Of a stretch of DNA of 64,000 bases, positions 1-10,128 are shown one piece after another. Each line of letters opens with the position of its first letter. Within the stretch, counting starts at the first letter, position 1. This DNA is from Gelatoporia subvermispora B (lineage: Eukaryota; Basidiomycota; Agaricomycetes; Polyporales; Gelatoporiaceae), in the NCBI GenBank assembly GCA_000320605.2, contig KB445797.1:556474-620473 (forward strand), given 5' to 3'. Both the position numbers and the translations under genes were made by a program. The notes beneath the pieces are model-generated. The model was not told the DNA's origin. It ran no database searches and saw nothing but the letters and a program-made list of their open reading frames with translations.

Positions 1-313
1 GTACCATCCCACGGTTAATTATAGCAAATCGGCCGGAATACTCGTCGAACCCATCCTCCGCGGGCCTATGACAGTCTCACGTATGCCAGCCGGGCGACTG
101 GTCAGTCAACGCATGTATCTAAGTAGTCGGTCGCGATAGACGGTCACGTAGCGCACACGTGGTCTCAAGTCTGTCGAATGACAGTCCTCCTCCTCTCCAG
201 CGCTTGCCACCATCCTGGGACACGTGCTACTGTGCATACTAGTACTGCTGCAAGCCGCCATTGCATTCTCTCACGTAGCTGTCCACCTAACTCAAGAGCT
301 CAACTCGTTGCAA
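1..313. other. Upstream region of NACHT gene A
   Basis: I see no gene, repeat or RNA here. It holds the presumed promoter of the NACHT gene that starts near 314. No convincing TATA box was found. Confidence 0.4.
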
Positions 314-3105
314 ATGCGTAATCCTAAGGTGCGCAACTGTGTCAGCTGTCCTGCTAGGATCCCGTGAATCTGAAACGAGCCCGCTGCATCTCAGGCCGTC
401 AAGCAGCTTAGCGATCGCGACGAACCTGCGGATGCCGCCTTATCTACGGCGATCGATGTCGTCGGTGTAGCAGAGTGTGCTACGTCGAATATCCCGGTAC
501 CTGGCCTAGGAGCGGCGTTTTCTGCGCTGGACGTTTTACTGCACAAGGTCCAGGTAATAGCCCTATGTGACGGTAAATCATTACAACACTCATCAGGCCG
601 CAGGACATGAAGTCAAACACTCAAGAAGCACAAGACACCATCCATAACATTGAATCTCTACGACTGGTCTTGGAGAGCAGTACAACGAAAATCCTGGATC
701 AAACGAGATACATCGACGACATCCAGCGCCAGAGGATGTTGCGACAGGATAGTGCATCGGAGGAGCTGCGAGTTCGCATCGACAAGCTATCCAAGTGAGT
801 ATGTCAAGTTGTATAAGTGAGTTGTGCTACAACTGCGTAGGGAGCTCGGCACACTAGGGAAATTAGCGGAGAAGCTCCCGAAGAAGCGCTGTTGGATGAG
901 GCTCCTGTTCACGCAGCAACACGCTGAGCTCCTCCAGAGGATCAACCGGCGAGTCACGGAAGCCAAGGGGCGGTTCCAAGTGAGCATACACAGTGGCCGG
1001 TTCGTGTTGATACTAATACCAACGTATCTATAGGTGCACGGCGATATCAACATTGAACAGATCCTAGGAGAGATGTGTGAGCTAATGAAGGTCTTTAAAT
1101 TATCGATATTCGAAAGGGCCATGACGCTGATCAAAGCTTCATAGCGAGAGGAACATGAACGACTGCTGAGAAGTGAGTTCCAGTGGCCAAGGCCGCATCA
1201 TATGTAATTACTGACGGTCAATAGTTCACAGCGACATTCTCGAAAAGCTGAACCCTGCGGACGCGTCGTATAGGTCGTCCGCTGCCGACGAGAAGTCACG
1301 GTTACTTCCTGGGACTCGCAAGGAGATCTTACGGGACCTGCATGATTGGGCGACGAGCGATGATACGACCAAGAGGATTTACGTGTTGCATGGTTCTGCG
1401 GGGATAGGAAAATCCTCAGTAGCATATGCATTCTCAAAATCCATCGAGGACGGCCAGCTTGGTGCAACCTGGTTCTTCAATCATGGAATTGACGAATGCA
1501 AAGATCCTCAACGCGTTATACCCACCCTGGTGTACCAGATTGCCCGTCACAGCCACGAGGCCATGCGGCACATAGTGGATGCTGTGCAAAAGCATCTTCC
1601 GGAAGGTCGCAATCAGTCATTGGAGTATCAAGTGCGGGAACTGCTCGAGGGTCCCTTGTGCCGTCTCAACTCATCCCTTGCATCAACAGTCCTCGTTCTT
1701 GACGGATTCGATGAATGTTCCAATGTCACGGGTATGGTGCCGTTGTTGTTGAAGCTCCTCTGTCGAGCAGCACACACGATTCCCTCCCTTCGTATCCTAA
1801 TCGTTACACGTCCAGAATCATACATATTGACTGCACTGCAATCCAATCCATACATTGGCCTCCTGAAATTCCGGAATCTAGAGGACGTTGCTGCTGGTAA
1901 AGACATTGCGCAACTTCTAGAAGGCAGACTTCGTTCTGGAGAGAACGGCTTGCTCCCACTCCTCGTAGCCCGGCCTGAAGCGATCGAGAAGCTGACCATA
2001 CTTGCCGATGGTCTTTTCATTTACGCGGAAACGGTGCTCCGGTTCCTGGAGCAGGACCCATTCTTTGCGATCAAGTCATACGATCGGCTCATCTCCTCCA
2101 ATGGCGTCATTCCGGGTGCTTCCACAAAGCCCGACCGACTCGCCATCCTCTACAGTACTATTTTGAAAAATGCGTTTGAAGAGCATTTTCATGATGCAGT
2201 TCGTATGGAGGGCACTTGCAAGGTATTAGCTTGGATCACTCATCCCAGGAACGATTTTAGCGCATCAAAACTCGCCGAAGAGGGCATATCCGTGGACATG
2301 ACACGAGATGTAGTGAATCGCTTGCGATCTGTTCTCAGAATCGAAGGAGATCCAATGGACACCAAGGCAACCTTTGGGCTTTATCATCTCAGCCTTACCC
2401 AGTTCCTTTTGGATAAAGCACGTTTCACGGAGCCAGACTTACCTATGTCGAAGGCCGTGGGCATCATCGCCTTCGAAAGCCTCAACAAGATCCTCCTGGA
2501 GTGCAGGACATACTTGGGGCCCTGGGATGATCCAAAATCTACAGTCAATGTGCAATTTCGGCCACTGCGTCTTCTAAAGCATGTCAAACTTGAGCCGCAA
2601 ATAGATAACAAGTCCAAGTGCGAACTGATCCTCTCGACTGGACTGTCCGCCGAATCCTGGGTGGATTTCATTCGTGACGAGGTTCAATGGAGTAATCGAC
2701 TCCAGGCAGAACTATTGTCCATGGCGAAGGCTAGATGGACCGACTGGATGCTGCTGTGCGTTCAGTACGCATCCAGAAAAACCCCGAATGATGTGGTATC
2801 GTGGGACGATGGGCTTTTCCAATGGATGATTGTGCTGGAAGTGTGGTACATGGTATGTGCCTCATTGAAATAGTGTTTTTGGTCGCTCATCGGAACATCA
2901 GGAGCATGATGATGACGGGGAACTGTCGAAGATAATCGAGGAAGCTCACGCTCAGGCAAAGAGGGAAGAAGAGCGCTTGACGAACAGGCAATCGACATGG
3001 GACATAAATGACCGATCAAGCCACTACGAGGGGGCCAGGAGACGGTTATCGGGGCGTAGAACTAATAGCACGCGAACTAGAGGGCAGTGGATGGCGATGA
3101 TGTAG
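314..3105 (+). CDS. NACHT-type STAND NTPase (NLR-like), gene A, apparently intact
   Basis: Model: 314-328, 395-553, 604-794, 841-979, 1034-1090, 1145-1172, 1225-2852, 2902-3105, giving 806 residues. All junctions are GT-AG and in frame. The 15-bp first exon is the least certain part. Residues 1 to about 196 are helical with an IPVPGL motif, resembling the four-helix MLKL/HeLo-like N-terminal domains of fungal NLRs (inference). The NACHT core has Walker A GSAGIGKSS (K259), Walker B VLVLDGFDEC (near D356) and a sensor-type TRPES motif. The C-terminal half is the conserved helical part of this family (LADGLFIYA, RLRSVL). No WD40, ankyrin or TPR repeats follow. Family members are thought to detect non-self and trigger cell death. 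The intact frame and canonical P-loop suggest a working gene. A partial copy follows immediately downstream. Confidence 0.82.
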
Positions 3106-3119
3106 CAGAAAACTGATTG

Positions 3120-4322
3120 CACGCCAGAATATGTCCTGAGGGGGCCGCCCAACGCGGCTGAGAGATTGGCCAAGGTCGCAGACGGCATTTTTATATTTGC
3201 TGCCATAGCGCTACGATACATCGTGCAGGAGAGATATCATGCGATCAGAATCTATGATAACATCGTAGATTCTGCCCAGGACATCTCAGACAACTCCGGA
3301 TCCGACCGCATCTATATCCTGTATGGCAGGATCATGGATAACGCGTTCGAAAACTACTATCACGACTCGTTCCGCATGGATGGACTCAGCGCGGTGATGA
3401 CGTGGATTAGAGGACCGGGAGGAGACCTGAGCGCTGCGGGCCTTGCCGAGGAGGACATCCCCGTGCATGTGACGCAAGACATAGTCATGCGCCTGCGGTC
3501 CGTCTTAAAGATCACTGGAGACCCTGAGGACCCCGACACCGAATTCCGGCCATGTCATTCCAGCTTCCTCCAGTTCCTTTTCCAGTCACAGCACTCGTGC
3601 TTTAGACTCCCCATCAAGACAGCCTTACCACTGATCGCCATCCGAGCCTGCCACAAGATCATTTTGGAGTGCAGGGCGTACGTGCAGTCCTTGGCTGGTG
3701 CTGGCCCTGCGTTCGAGGTACCAATTCACTTGCCGCGCTATCTACCAGGCTGTAATCCATCGGACATACACGATGACGAGGACAACCTCATCTACGAACC
3801 GATCGTGGCAAGCTGCCAAGCTATCAACCGGTGGACATTCTTCCTCTTCATCCATGGTTCAATATGGCCAGACACTGTCAAAAGTGTGCTCTTGGCCTTG
3901 GCTAGAGACGGCATGGCGGAGTAGGTGGCGATGTGCGCGCAGCATGGCTCCCTGCTACTCTTGGAGGACGCGATGACGTGGGATCACCCGTTTCTCGAGT
4001 TCATTGTCTCGCTTGAGGGCTGGTATATGGTGCGCAGACTATCGCTATCTTCCATGGCAATTGCTGAGTGAACGTATGCGCTCTAGAGCATGGATGATGA
4101 TCGCAATTCACCAAGCTTTTGGACGAGGCGTATGCAGTAGCGAAGACAGAAGAACGCGTAACAGGCAGGCCACCCACGTGGAGCATCGCGCGCGTGCAGC
4201 CCTGTTGGCTCAAATGCGGCGACGATCACTACGCGGGTTATGCAAACCGTGTCGTCAAAACACTTGCTATAGCTAGAGGCACATACAAAAATCCTTTAGC
4301 CGACTATGACTTTGGTGATTGA
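3120..4322 (+). pseudogene. Partial tandem copy of NACHT gene A (fragment B)
   Basis: The sequence from about 3120 matches the C-terminal half of gene A, starting near its LADGLFIYA region (here VADGIFIFA) and continuing through RLRSVL and the intron before the last exon. The N-terminal domain and whole NTPase core are missing. A TAG at 3922-3924 interrupts the frame, and coding similarity resumes after it (MTWDHP, then LEGWYM). Near 4105-4120 the last-exon similarity shifts frame (DEAYAVAKTEER against EEAHAQAKREEER in A). It therefore looks like a 5'-truncated tandem duplicate that has decayed. It lies head-to-tail 15 bp after gene A. A 3'-fused alternative exon for gene A is possible but less likely. 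Confidence 0.72.
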
Positions 4323-4707
4323 GCCACGCATTAGATCGCCTTCTGCTACCCTTTCTACCGCGAAGTTATGTCGATGACAATCACAATGAACGAAGTTTTA
4401 CTTTCATGCGCGAACATAATTCTCGTAACGAATCGTAACGGAACTGCGTGGCAGCGCGCGTAGAAGCGGCGGGAGGAGCGCGGCGAGGAGCTGGTATGCA
4501 CGCTGATCGAAAGTTGTTTCGCGTGAAGAAATGTCGTGGAGGGAAGAACGTGTCGCCGACGAAAGGGATGGCAGTAGCACACACATCTCACGACGCATAT
4601 AACGACAAAGAGACTTCTCGATTAAACTCGTACAGCCATAGCACATACCGCATACCAAATACATATATCATAATTACTCTCGTACTCTTTCGCCCCGTCC
4701 CGGCGGC
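4323..4707. other. Intergenic region between fragment B and Clp1-like gene 1
   Basis: There is no gene here that I can support. It contains the 3' flank of the minus-strand Clp1-like gene and a short stretch resembling part of that gene (listed separately). Confidence 0.4.
4455..4500 (+). repeat. Short diverged repeat of Clp1-like gene 1 coding sequence
   Basis: About 45 bp here closely matches 4959-5003 inside the Clp1-like gene, sharing GCGGCGGGAGGAGCGC and GCGAGGAGCTGGT in the same orientation. Read on the minus strand it gives LLAALLPPL, as in the gene. It looks like a small fragment duplicated into the 3' flank. Confidence 0.5.
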
Positions 4708-5879
4708 TTACGCCCTCTCCAGCCCAACCGGCCTCGTAATCTCCTCGACGGGCCTGCCCACGCTCATCGCCAGCGCCGCGAGCACGACCTCCCACGCGGC
4801 CCCAAGAACACGCCAGAACACGTCGTCGTGGATCCCGAGCGCACACGCATTGCGCCACGCGCCCGTCACGCGGAGCGCATGCGCCGCGAGCGCGCGCTGC
4901 GTGTACGTCTCCGCGAGCGCCCTTGCGTACTGCGCCGGCGCCGGACGGGCGAGCGCGGGAGGGAGCGGCGGGAGGAGCGCAGCGAGGAGCTGGTCGGCGC
5001 GTTGTGTGTAGAGGAAGGCGGAGAGCGCGGGGAGGGAGGCGGGGTGCGGGAGCGGGAGGGGCACGACGGGGAGCGTGAGGTTGTACGGCGCGGCAGACTC
5101 GACGGGCACGCCCGCGTCTGCCTGTGCAGCAGTTTCGGCTGCGGCGTCCTGCGCGGCGAGCTGGGCGAGGACGTTCGAAGGCGGGAGGGGCGGGAGGGCG
5201 GCGCAGTGCGCGGCGAAGATGACGTCGTGGACGGGGAAGAGCGTGACGGTGCGGCGCGGGGCCTGGCTGGGGGCGTACACGGCGAGCATGTGCGTCGGGG
5301 CGTGCGACGCGAGGTCGTGCACGAGCACGGAGAGCTCCTTCGGGAGCACGTGCCGCGCGGGCGTCGCGTGCACGTTCGGGAGCACCTTGAGCATGCTGGT
5401 GCAACGTGGTCAGCTGGGCAGAGGGTGAGGAAGAGGGGGGCGTACTCGGCGCCGCGCTTGGCGAGGCCCTGGCGGATGAAGTCGAAGGGCAGCTCCTCGA
5501 GGGCGGGGTCGATCGCGGTGAGCACCGCGCGCGAGACCTCGCGGAAGGCGGGGCGGGCGAGGCGACGAGGGAGTTTTTGCTCGGCGAGGCGGGCGCTGGG
5601 GGCGCTCCTGCTCGGCGTCGAGTGTGCGGGCTTGCTCGGGGCTGCGCCGCGGGCCTCGGAGACGTGGAGGGCGGGCTTGGCGAAGGAACGCTGGCGGGGT
5701 TTGAGGGCGCGCAGGCGGCGGGCGCGGGAGGACGCGCGGATAGAGTCGTCGGGGAAGAAGGTCACGGAGGCAACGCGGCCGGGGACGTGCTTCGCGCGGG
5801 GGCTGCTAGAGACGGGGAGGTTCTCCGCGTTCGACGACTTGCGCAGGAGGGGGCGCTTGGCGGTTGCGTGGCGGGCCAT
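4708..5879 (-). CDS. Clp1-like protein (clampless family), copy 1
   Basis: Two exons, complement(5446-5879, 4708-5395), are joined through a 50-bp intron whose removal gives GADMLKVLP and 373 residues, close to the length I recall for Coprinopsis Clp1 (about 365). Conserved-looking blocks are FIRQGLAKRGADML, TLFPVHDVIFAAHC, LPVVPLPLP, FLYTQRADQLLAALLPP and GAWRNACALGIHDD. Clp1 is needed for clamp-cell formation downstream of the A mating-type pathway (established for Coprinopsis), and the family is widespread in Agaricomycetes. The N-terminal 100 residues are basic and probably disordered. GC content is very high, which creates long antisense ORFs that are not genes. A second family member lies at 47361-48511. 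Assignment is from recalled motif patterns, so family-level only. Confidence 0.66.
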
Positions 5880-5997
5880 CTCAGGGTGCTAGGACTTGTA
5901 GTGGGCTGGAGCTCGAAGTGCGTGTGGAGAACGGGATGGGATACGCTGCGAGGGGCGAACTCGGGAGTTGGGGGAAGGAGGAGGGGGGGAGGCATGG

Positions 5998-6003
5998 TTT
6001 ATA
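5998..6003 (-). promoter_or_regulatory. TATA box of Clp1-like gene 1
   Basis: TATAAA on the minus strand lies about 119 bp upstream of the ATG at 5879. The second Clp1-like gene has a TATA box at nearly the same distance (112-119 bp). Confidence 0.5.
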
Positions 6004-7340
6004 AATGGCGGGAGCGACGAGGACAGGCGAGTGTGGACACAAGCGCGCATTGATGGATTGCTCTTAGGGTACCTGCCATATATAGCATTTGTTGTGGCTT
6101 TGTTGACGTGGGCGAGTATTTGGTCTCGTGGTGGAGCCTTTGTACACACCTGCCTTTCGAGGTAGGTGTGCAATCGCCATGCGGTCGCCACGAGCTACTA
6201 ACGCGCTTATCGCCACAATTGCGCGATTCCATTGCTCGTTCTGTCTCGGGCCGCTGCGGGTTGTTTTCGGCTTGTTCATGTTCCGTTTCGAAGCTGTGCG
6301 AGACAATGAGCACGCTCCTGGGACCATTATTATGGTGTGGAGGTGGAGAACGAGTTGACCAGCGGAGATTGAAGCCTGCTTTGGAAACCAACCACAACAA
6401 GTGCGCGCTTGCAGTCAGGTGATCTATAGAAGCTGGATTAGCTACGATACGATCACTGGACTCGTACCTCAATGCGCTCGCGTCTATCGGTAGCGATATG
6501 CTCGTGGCCACTGCGGAATCCTACGGCATGAGGTCTCAGACTGCCCGAATACGTGGGCTCAGAATGAAAATTCGAGGGAAAGGAACGCGTCCATTTGAAG
6601 GCGAGACGGCGCCTTATATACACGAGGAACCTAGCTCTCGCGCCCAACTCAAGCAGAGGATCCCAACCAATGAGAACGCCAAACGAAGGACGGTGACGTA
6701 TGTAACGAGACGGGAGTACAACAGAAGTACGACGCGATGACGTGGCACGTCAGAAGCCCGAGGATAGTTGCCTAAAGAGGCATGACACCTTCCGAATCGG
6801 GATGCTGGTGTCCGGCTTCGCTCGCGTGCCTTCACCTGTCCGCGTTGTTGGGCTTCTGCCAGTTTCGTCCCCGTCCGTTTGTGCTGCTCGGCGCCCTCCG
6901 GTAGGAGATTTAAAGTCTCCTGCACCGAGCGAGCACAAACGTCTGGTGCGGGTGTTGAACTCGACGAGGTGGACATGCGTGATGACGTGCTATTGCTCGC
7001 GAGCGTGTCGAACGCGTGATAAGGCGACGACCAAGGGAAGTCAAGAGGAACTTATAGAGCAAGAAGCTAGGCGATACAACTTCAACATCGATATTACCTC
7101 AACATCGATATCGCTCACAGCAATGCATCGCACACTGCTTTTCAAGCATCATTGCATTTTGGCAAGATCACATTGCACATCATAAAGGAACAACATGACA
7201 TGCAACAATTTCTTCTCAAATCCGAAGACGAGAAATACGAGTATACGGCACCGACTGCCCAACCGACAAACACCTGCATGCTATGATGCTGGCTGTCACT
7301 ACTTCGAAGAAGTCCCTCCGCGCATTCAACGGCACCGCTT
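6004..7340. other. Long intergenic region without recognised genes
   Basis: Short ORFs occur on both strands, but none has splice structure, motifs or codon character that I can support. A TATATAA-like string at about 6614-6620 has no credible gene beside it. Confidence 0.35.
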
Positions 7341-7875
7341 GAACATCTCAGAGCTGCCCTATCCCGCCAGCCGGGTCCCTCCCCGTCCCGGCGCCCACCT
7401 CGGTGATGCGGTTCCAACACGCAGTGTGTGGGATCTCCCACTGCCCAGAGTGTTTCTTGAGGGTCCCATTCGTGCGCATCGCCTGGGCGTACGAGTGTAC
7501 GGCACCGCCGCCCAGGCGTCGCGGCGCGGTCATCGTTGGCACGGCAGAGTGGCCGGGTGCTTGGCCGCCTTATCGCGTCAAATGGGGGTTCACAGGGCGC
7601 GGACGCCCGGCCCGCAACGCGGTCACGTTGTTGGGCGGGCCCTCCTGTGCGGGGCGTAGTTAGCGTGAGGAGAGGAAAGGAGTGAGAGGGAAGCGTACGA
7701 TGCAAGCGCGAGGCGGGGCGTGTGGCGGGCGCAAGGAGCCGAAGATGGTTGGCGAGGCGGTGGTTCGAAGAACGGGCGATGTTGATGCATCGAGAGTAGC
7801 TGGTTTGGTTGGCTGTTCGGGATGAGGTGTGCTCGGGGTGGTGAGTTCTGCAAAGAAAATGCGGTGAAGGCGTCG
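7341..7875 (-). other. Possible minus-strand gene of unknown function
   Basis: A TATA box at 7876-7883 reads into this stretch. It is followed by an ATG at 7790 and a good 54-bp intron candidate (GTACGC donor, CTAAC branch, CACAG acceptor, about 7652-7705). Two reading frames stay open across the intron and I cannot choose between them. The frame from the ATG at 7790 stops soon after splicing. No domain is recognised in any version, including the later stretch with GQWEIPHTACWNR. The promoter and intron signals are suggestive, but the coding content is unresolved. Confidence 0.25.
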
Positions 7876-7883
7876 TATTTATA
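7876..7883 (-). promoter_or_regulatory. TATA box (TATAAATA) for the possible gene at 7341-7875
   Basis: TATAAATA on the minus strand lies 86 bp upstream of the nearest minus-strand ATG. It overlaps a possible short intron (GTATGC to TTTGCAG), so it may not be a promoter. Confidence 0.3.
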
Positions 7884-7939
7884 CCCAGCATACCCAACGC
7901 GGCCTTTGTTCCCCAACTTCATTCGCGCGACTTGGAGCT

Positions 7940-8890
7940 GTGGCCCAAGCGCATTCACCGGACACCGCGAGCCACGACATCTTGCGCGACGCGCGACGCT
8001 TTGCGCATTTGGACGCGCACGATGCACAGCCACGCAGAATTTAGCCTTTGAGGCGCTCCTAAAATCACGAGATAAGATTCCGAGACTAGCTGGCCATGGC
8101 ACAGGCCCCTTTGTCGTATCTTTATGTAAATGCGAGCCAAGACATCCATGAGCAAGTGGAGCAGATAGTACGACGGTGGCCTCGGCTGCGGTATGCGGTG
8201 TGTTATCTTTGTCTCCGTATGTTCTGAGAGAGCGAGGCGGTGGTTACCGTCGCAAAAGTCACAGATAGCTCTATTCGCTCGGAAGACGAGTCGATTCTGC
8301 GCACCTATTGAGCCAGCACGCGCAGATACGTGCATCGTTCGGCCTAGATCTAACCCGCACGCATGGAGCCGCTCCCTAATCAGCACCTCAATCCTCTGGA
8401 AAGCAGTATCGCCTACCCAGCACGAGCCGCAACACCCTACGCGACAGGCGGCGCTTTGCGCATTCGAACGTGCCCGAGAGTTCGTGAAGTGCACATTACA
8501 CAGCCACACAGCGTTTAGCATTCGAGGTGATCCGAAAGTCACGAGATGATGTTCTGGAAATAGCTGGCCGTGGCACAGGCCTCCTTGTCGTATCTTTATG
8601 TAAATGCGAGCCAAGACCTTCGTGAATAGATGGCGCAGATAGCATGGCGGTGGGCTTGGCTGCAGTATGCGGTGTGATATGTTTGGTCTCCGTATGTTCT
8701 GAGAGAGCGAGGCGGTGGTAACCGTCGCAGAAGTTACAGGTAGCTCTGTTCGATCGGGAGACGAGTCAATTCCGCGCACCTATCGAGCTGGTAAGCAAAG
8801 TATACGTGCATGAGTTCTTCGGCCCAGATCCAGCCCACGCCCACGATAACACCCCAGAATTAGCACCTGAGACCTCTGGGAAGCAGTATC
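7940..8890. repeat. Tandem duplication, two diverged units of about 475 bp
   Basis: Segments at about 7940-8415 and 8415-8890 repeat each other. Anchors are TCGTATCTTTATGTAAATGC at 8114 and 8588, CCGTATGTTCTGAGAGAGCG at 8215 and 8690, and GCGCACCTAT at 8299 and 8774, so the offset is 474-475 bp. No transposon termini were seen. On the minus strand both units stay open in the same frame. The second unit leads into the longer repeat R1. Confidence 0.75.
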
Positions 8891-9880
8891 GCCGACCCAA
8901 TTCATTGAAGTGGCACGCAGGTTCGCAGATACGACCCCACCGGGTCCGAGCAAGTTTCGAGGGTGCACGCAGTGGCACAGTCCAGAGGTCACCAGGTGCG
9001 TCCCGTGTGATCAGCTGCGGCGTGAGAGGGGTAGGAGAGGCCTTCGAGAGTGGGCTCCCTATATCGCGAAGCGGCGTGCTCTCGCGGGTAGCCATCGAGG
9101 GTATCAGGACAAGAACAGCGCAGGAGGCGTGTTCAGGAGCCGAGCGCTCGGCAATCTACATGGTATGGTACCGGCATTCTCAGAATACTTCGGGTGCGGA
9201 GCAACTTGGTGCCTGCCGAGAAACCGGTATCAGCTCCGAACGCTGAAGCGCTGGAACGCTGTGGTTTAAAAGCTGGGCTTTGGCTTGTTTTTCATTAGCA
9301 GCCTCAATCTCTCAACGTCTCGGTACTCTACTGCACGCTAGGCCAGGTTCTGCTTTCCTTCTAAATGATAGGCATTCCAACGTGGTTATCCCTGAGCTTC
9401 TCATTTGAGTCCGCCTCGAACACCCTGCGCTTCTTTCATATCACTTCATCGCGCCCAGCCTGGACACAGCGGACATGACCCAGCGATTGGCGTTGAGTCG
9501 AGTGTACGAGGAGCCGCTGGGTGCGTGATCTATGCATCTTGTTGTTTTTGCATTGTCGTCGTGATCTCCGAGGCGTTGGTGTAACACGATGCCGAAGCAG
9601 CGTTGTGGTAGCAAGTATTGTTCGGACAATATTCGGAGTATTTAGGGGACTCGTACGTTTGACTGCCCAACGCCTGGTGGACGCACACTCATGGCGGTAG
9701 TGGCTATCCTTACATGGCGAGTTCGTCAATGTATTGATGCGCTCATCTCCCGAGACGATGCGTTTGCCCGGCATTGCGGACGGGCACGAGGAGAGGCATC
9801 GTTCGAGATAATCTCTGCTCGACTTTGAATATGTCACGCCATGTTCGCAGATGACAACATTTCTTTCTATATGTGCAAGT
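8690..9880 (+). repeat. Dispersed repeat R1, left flank of pseudogene C
   Basis: This stretch matches 13786-14880 (R2) in the same orientation with moderate divergence. Shared anchors include CGAAGTGGCACGCA-like and GAGAGGTAGGAGAGGCC-like strings, a TACATGGCGA..CTCGTCAATG segment (9713-9733 here, 14764-14782 in R2), and GCTCATCTCCCGAG followed by a GCATTGCGGA block. No ORF, terminal inverted repeats or target duplication was recognised. R1 and R2 bracket the NACHT-WD40 pseudogene, which suggests either a segmental duplication of spacer DNA or relics of one mobile element family. Confidence 0.65.
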
Positions 9881-10128
9881 TTCAGAGGGGAATGCATCCA
9901 CAGACCTGATCATCAGAAGAAGCACTCGAGGAATCACGCTGGTTTTCGAACCACACGATATAGCCCGCCTAGGTGTTCAAATACTTTCCCTTAAGCCACT
10001 TCCATCAAGACCTGCGGATCTCGGTTAAGGACACTGGATGGAGTGACACTTGCGTAGACGTTGCTATATGATATATCGTATCATAACATCGAAGAACAGT
10101 CTATGTACGTATGACTGGTAATTGTGAT

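Noticed and set aside
4622..5892. Long overlapping ORFs on both strands (260, 354 and 337 codons)
   Set aside because: The 354-codon plus-strand and 260-codon minus-strand ORFs are frames opposite or shifted to the Clp1-like gene, caused by high GC. Only part of the 337-codon minus ORF is used as exon 1.
6560..6620. Possible mating pheromone precursor (minus-strand MDAF.. start near 6594 beside a TATATAA)
   Set aside because: The frame is only 11 codons, has no C-terminal CAAX box, and the TATA box is too close to the ATG.
7142..7897. 251-codon minus-strand ORF
   Set aside because: It crosses a likely 54-bp intron, has no recognisable domain, and changes character along its length. Only a low-confidence gene region was listed.
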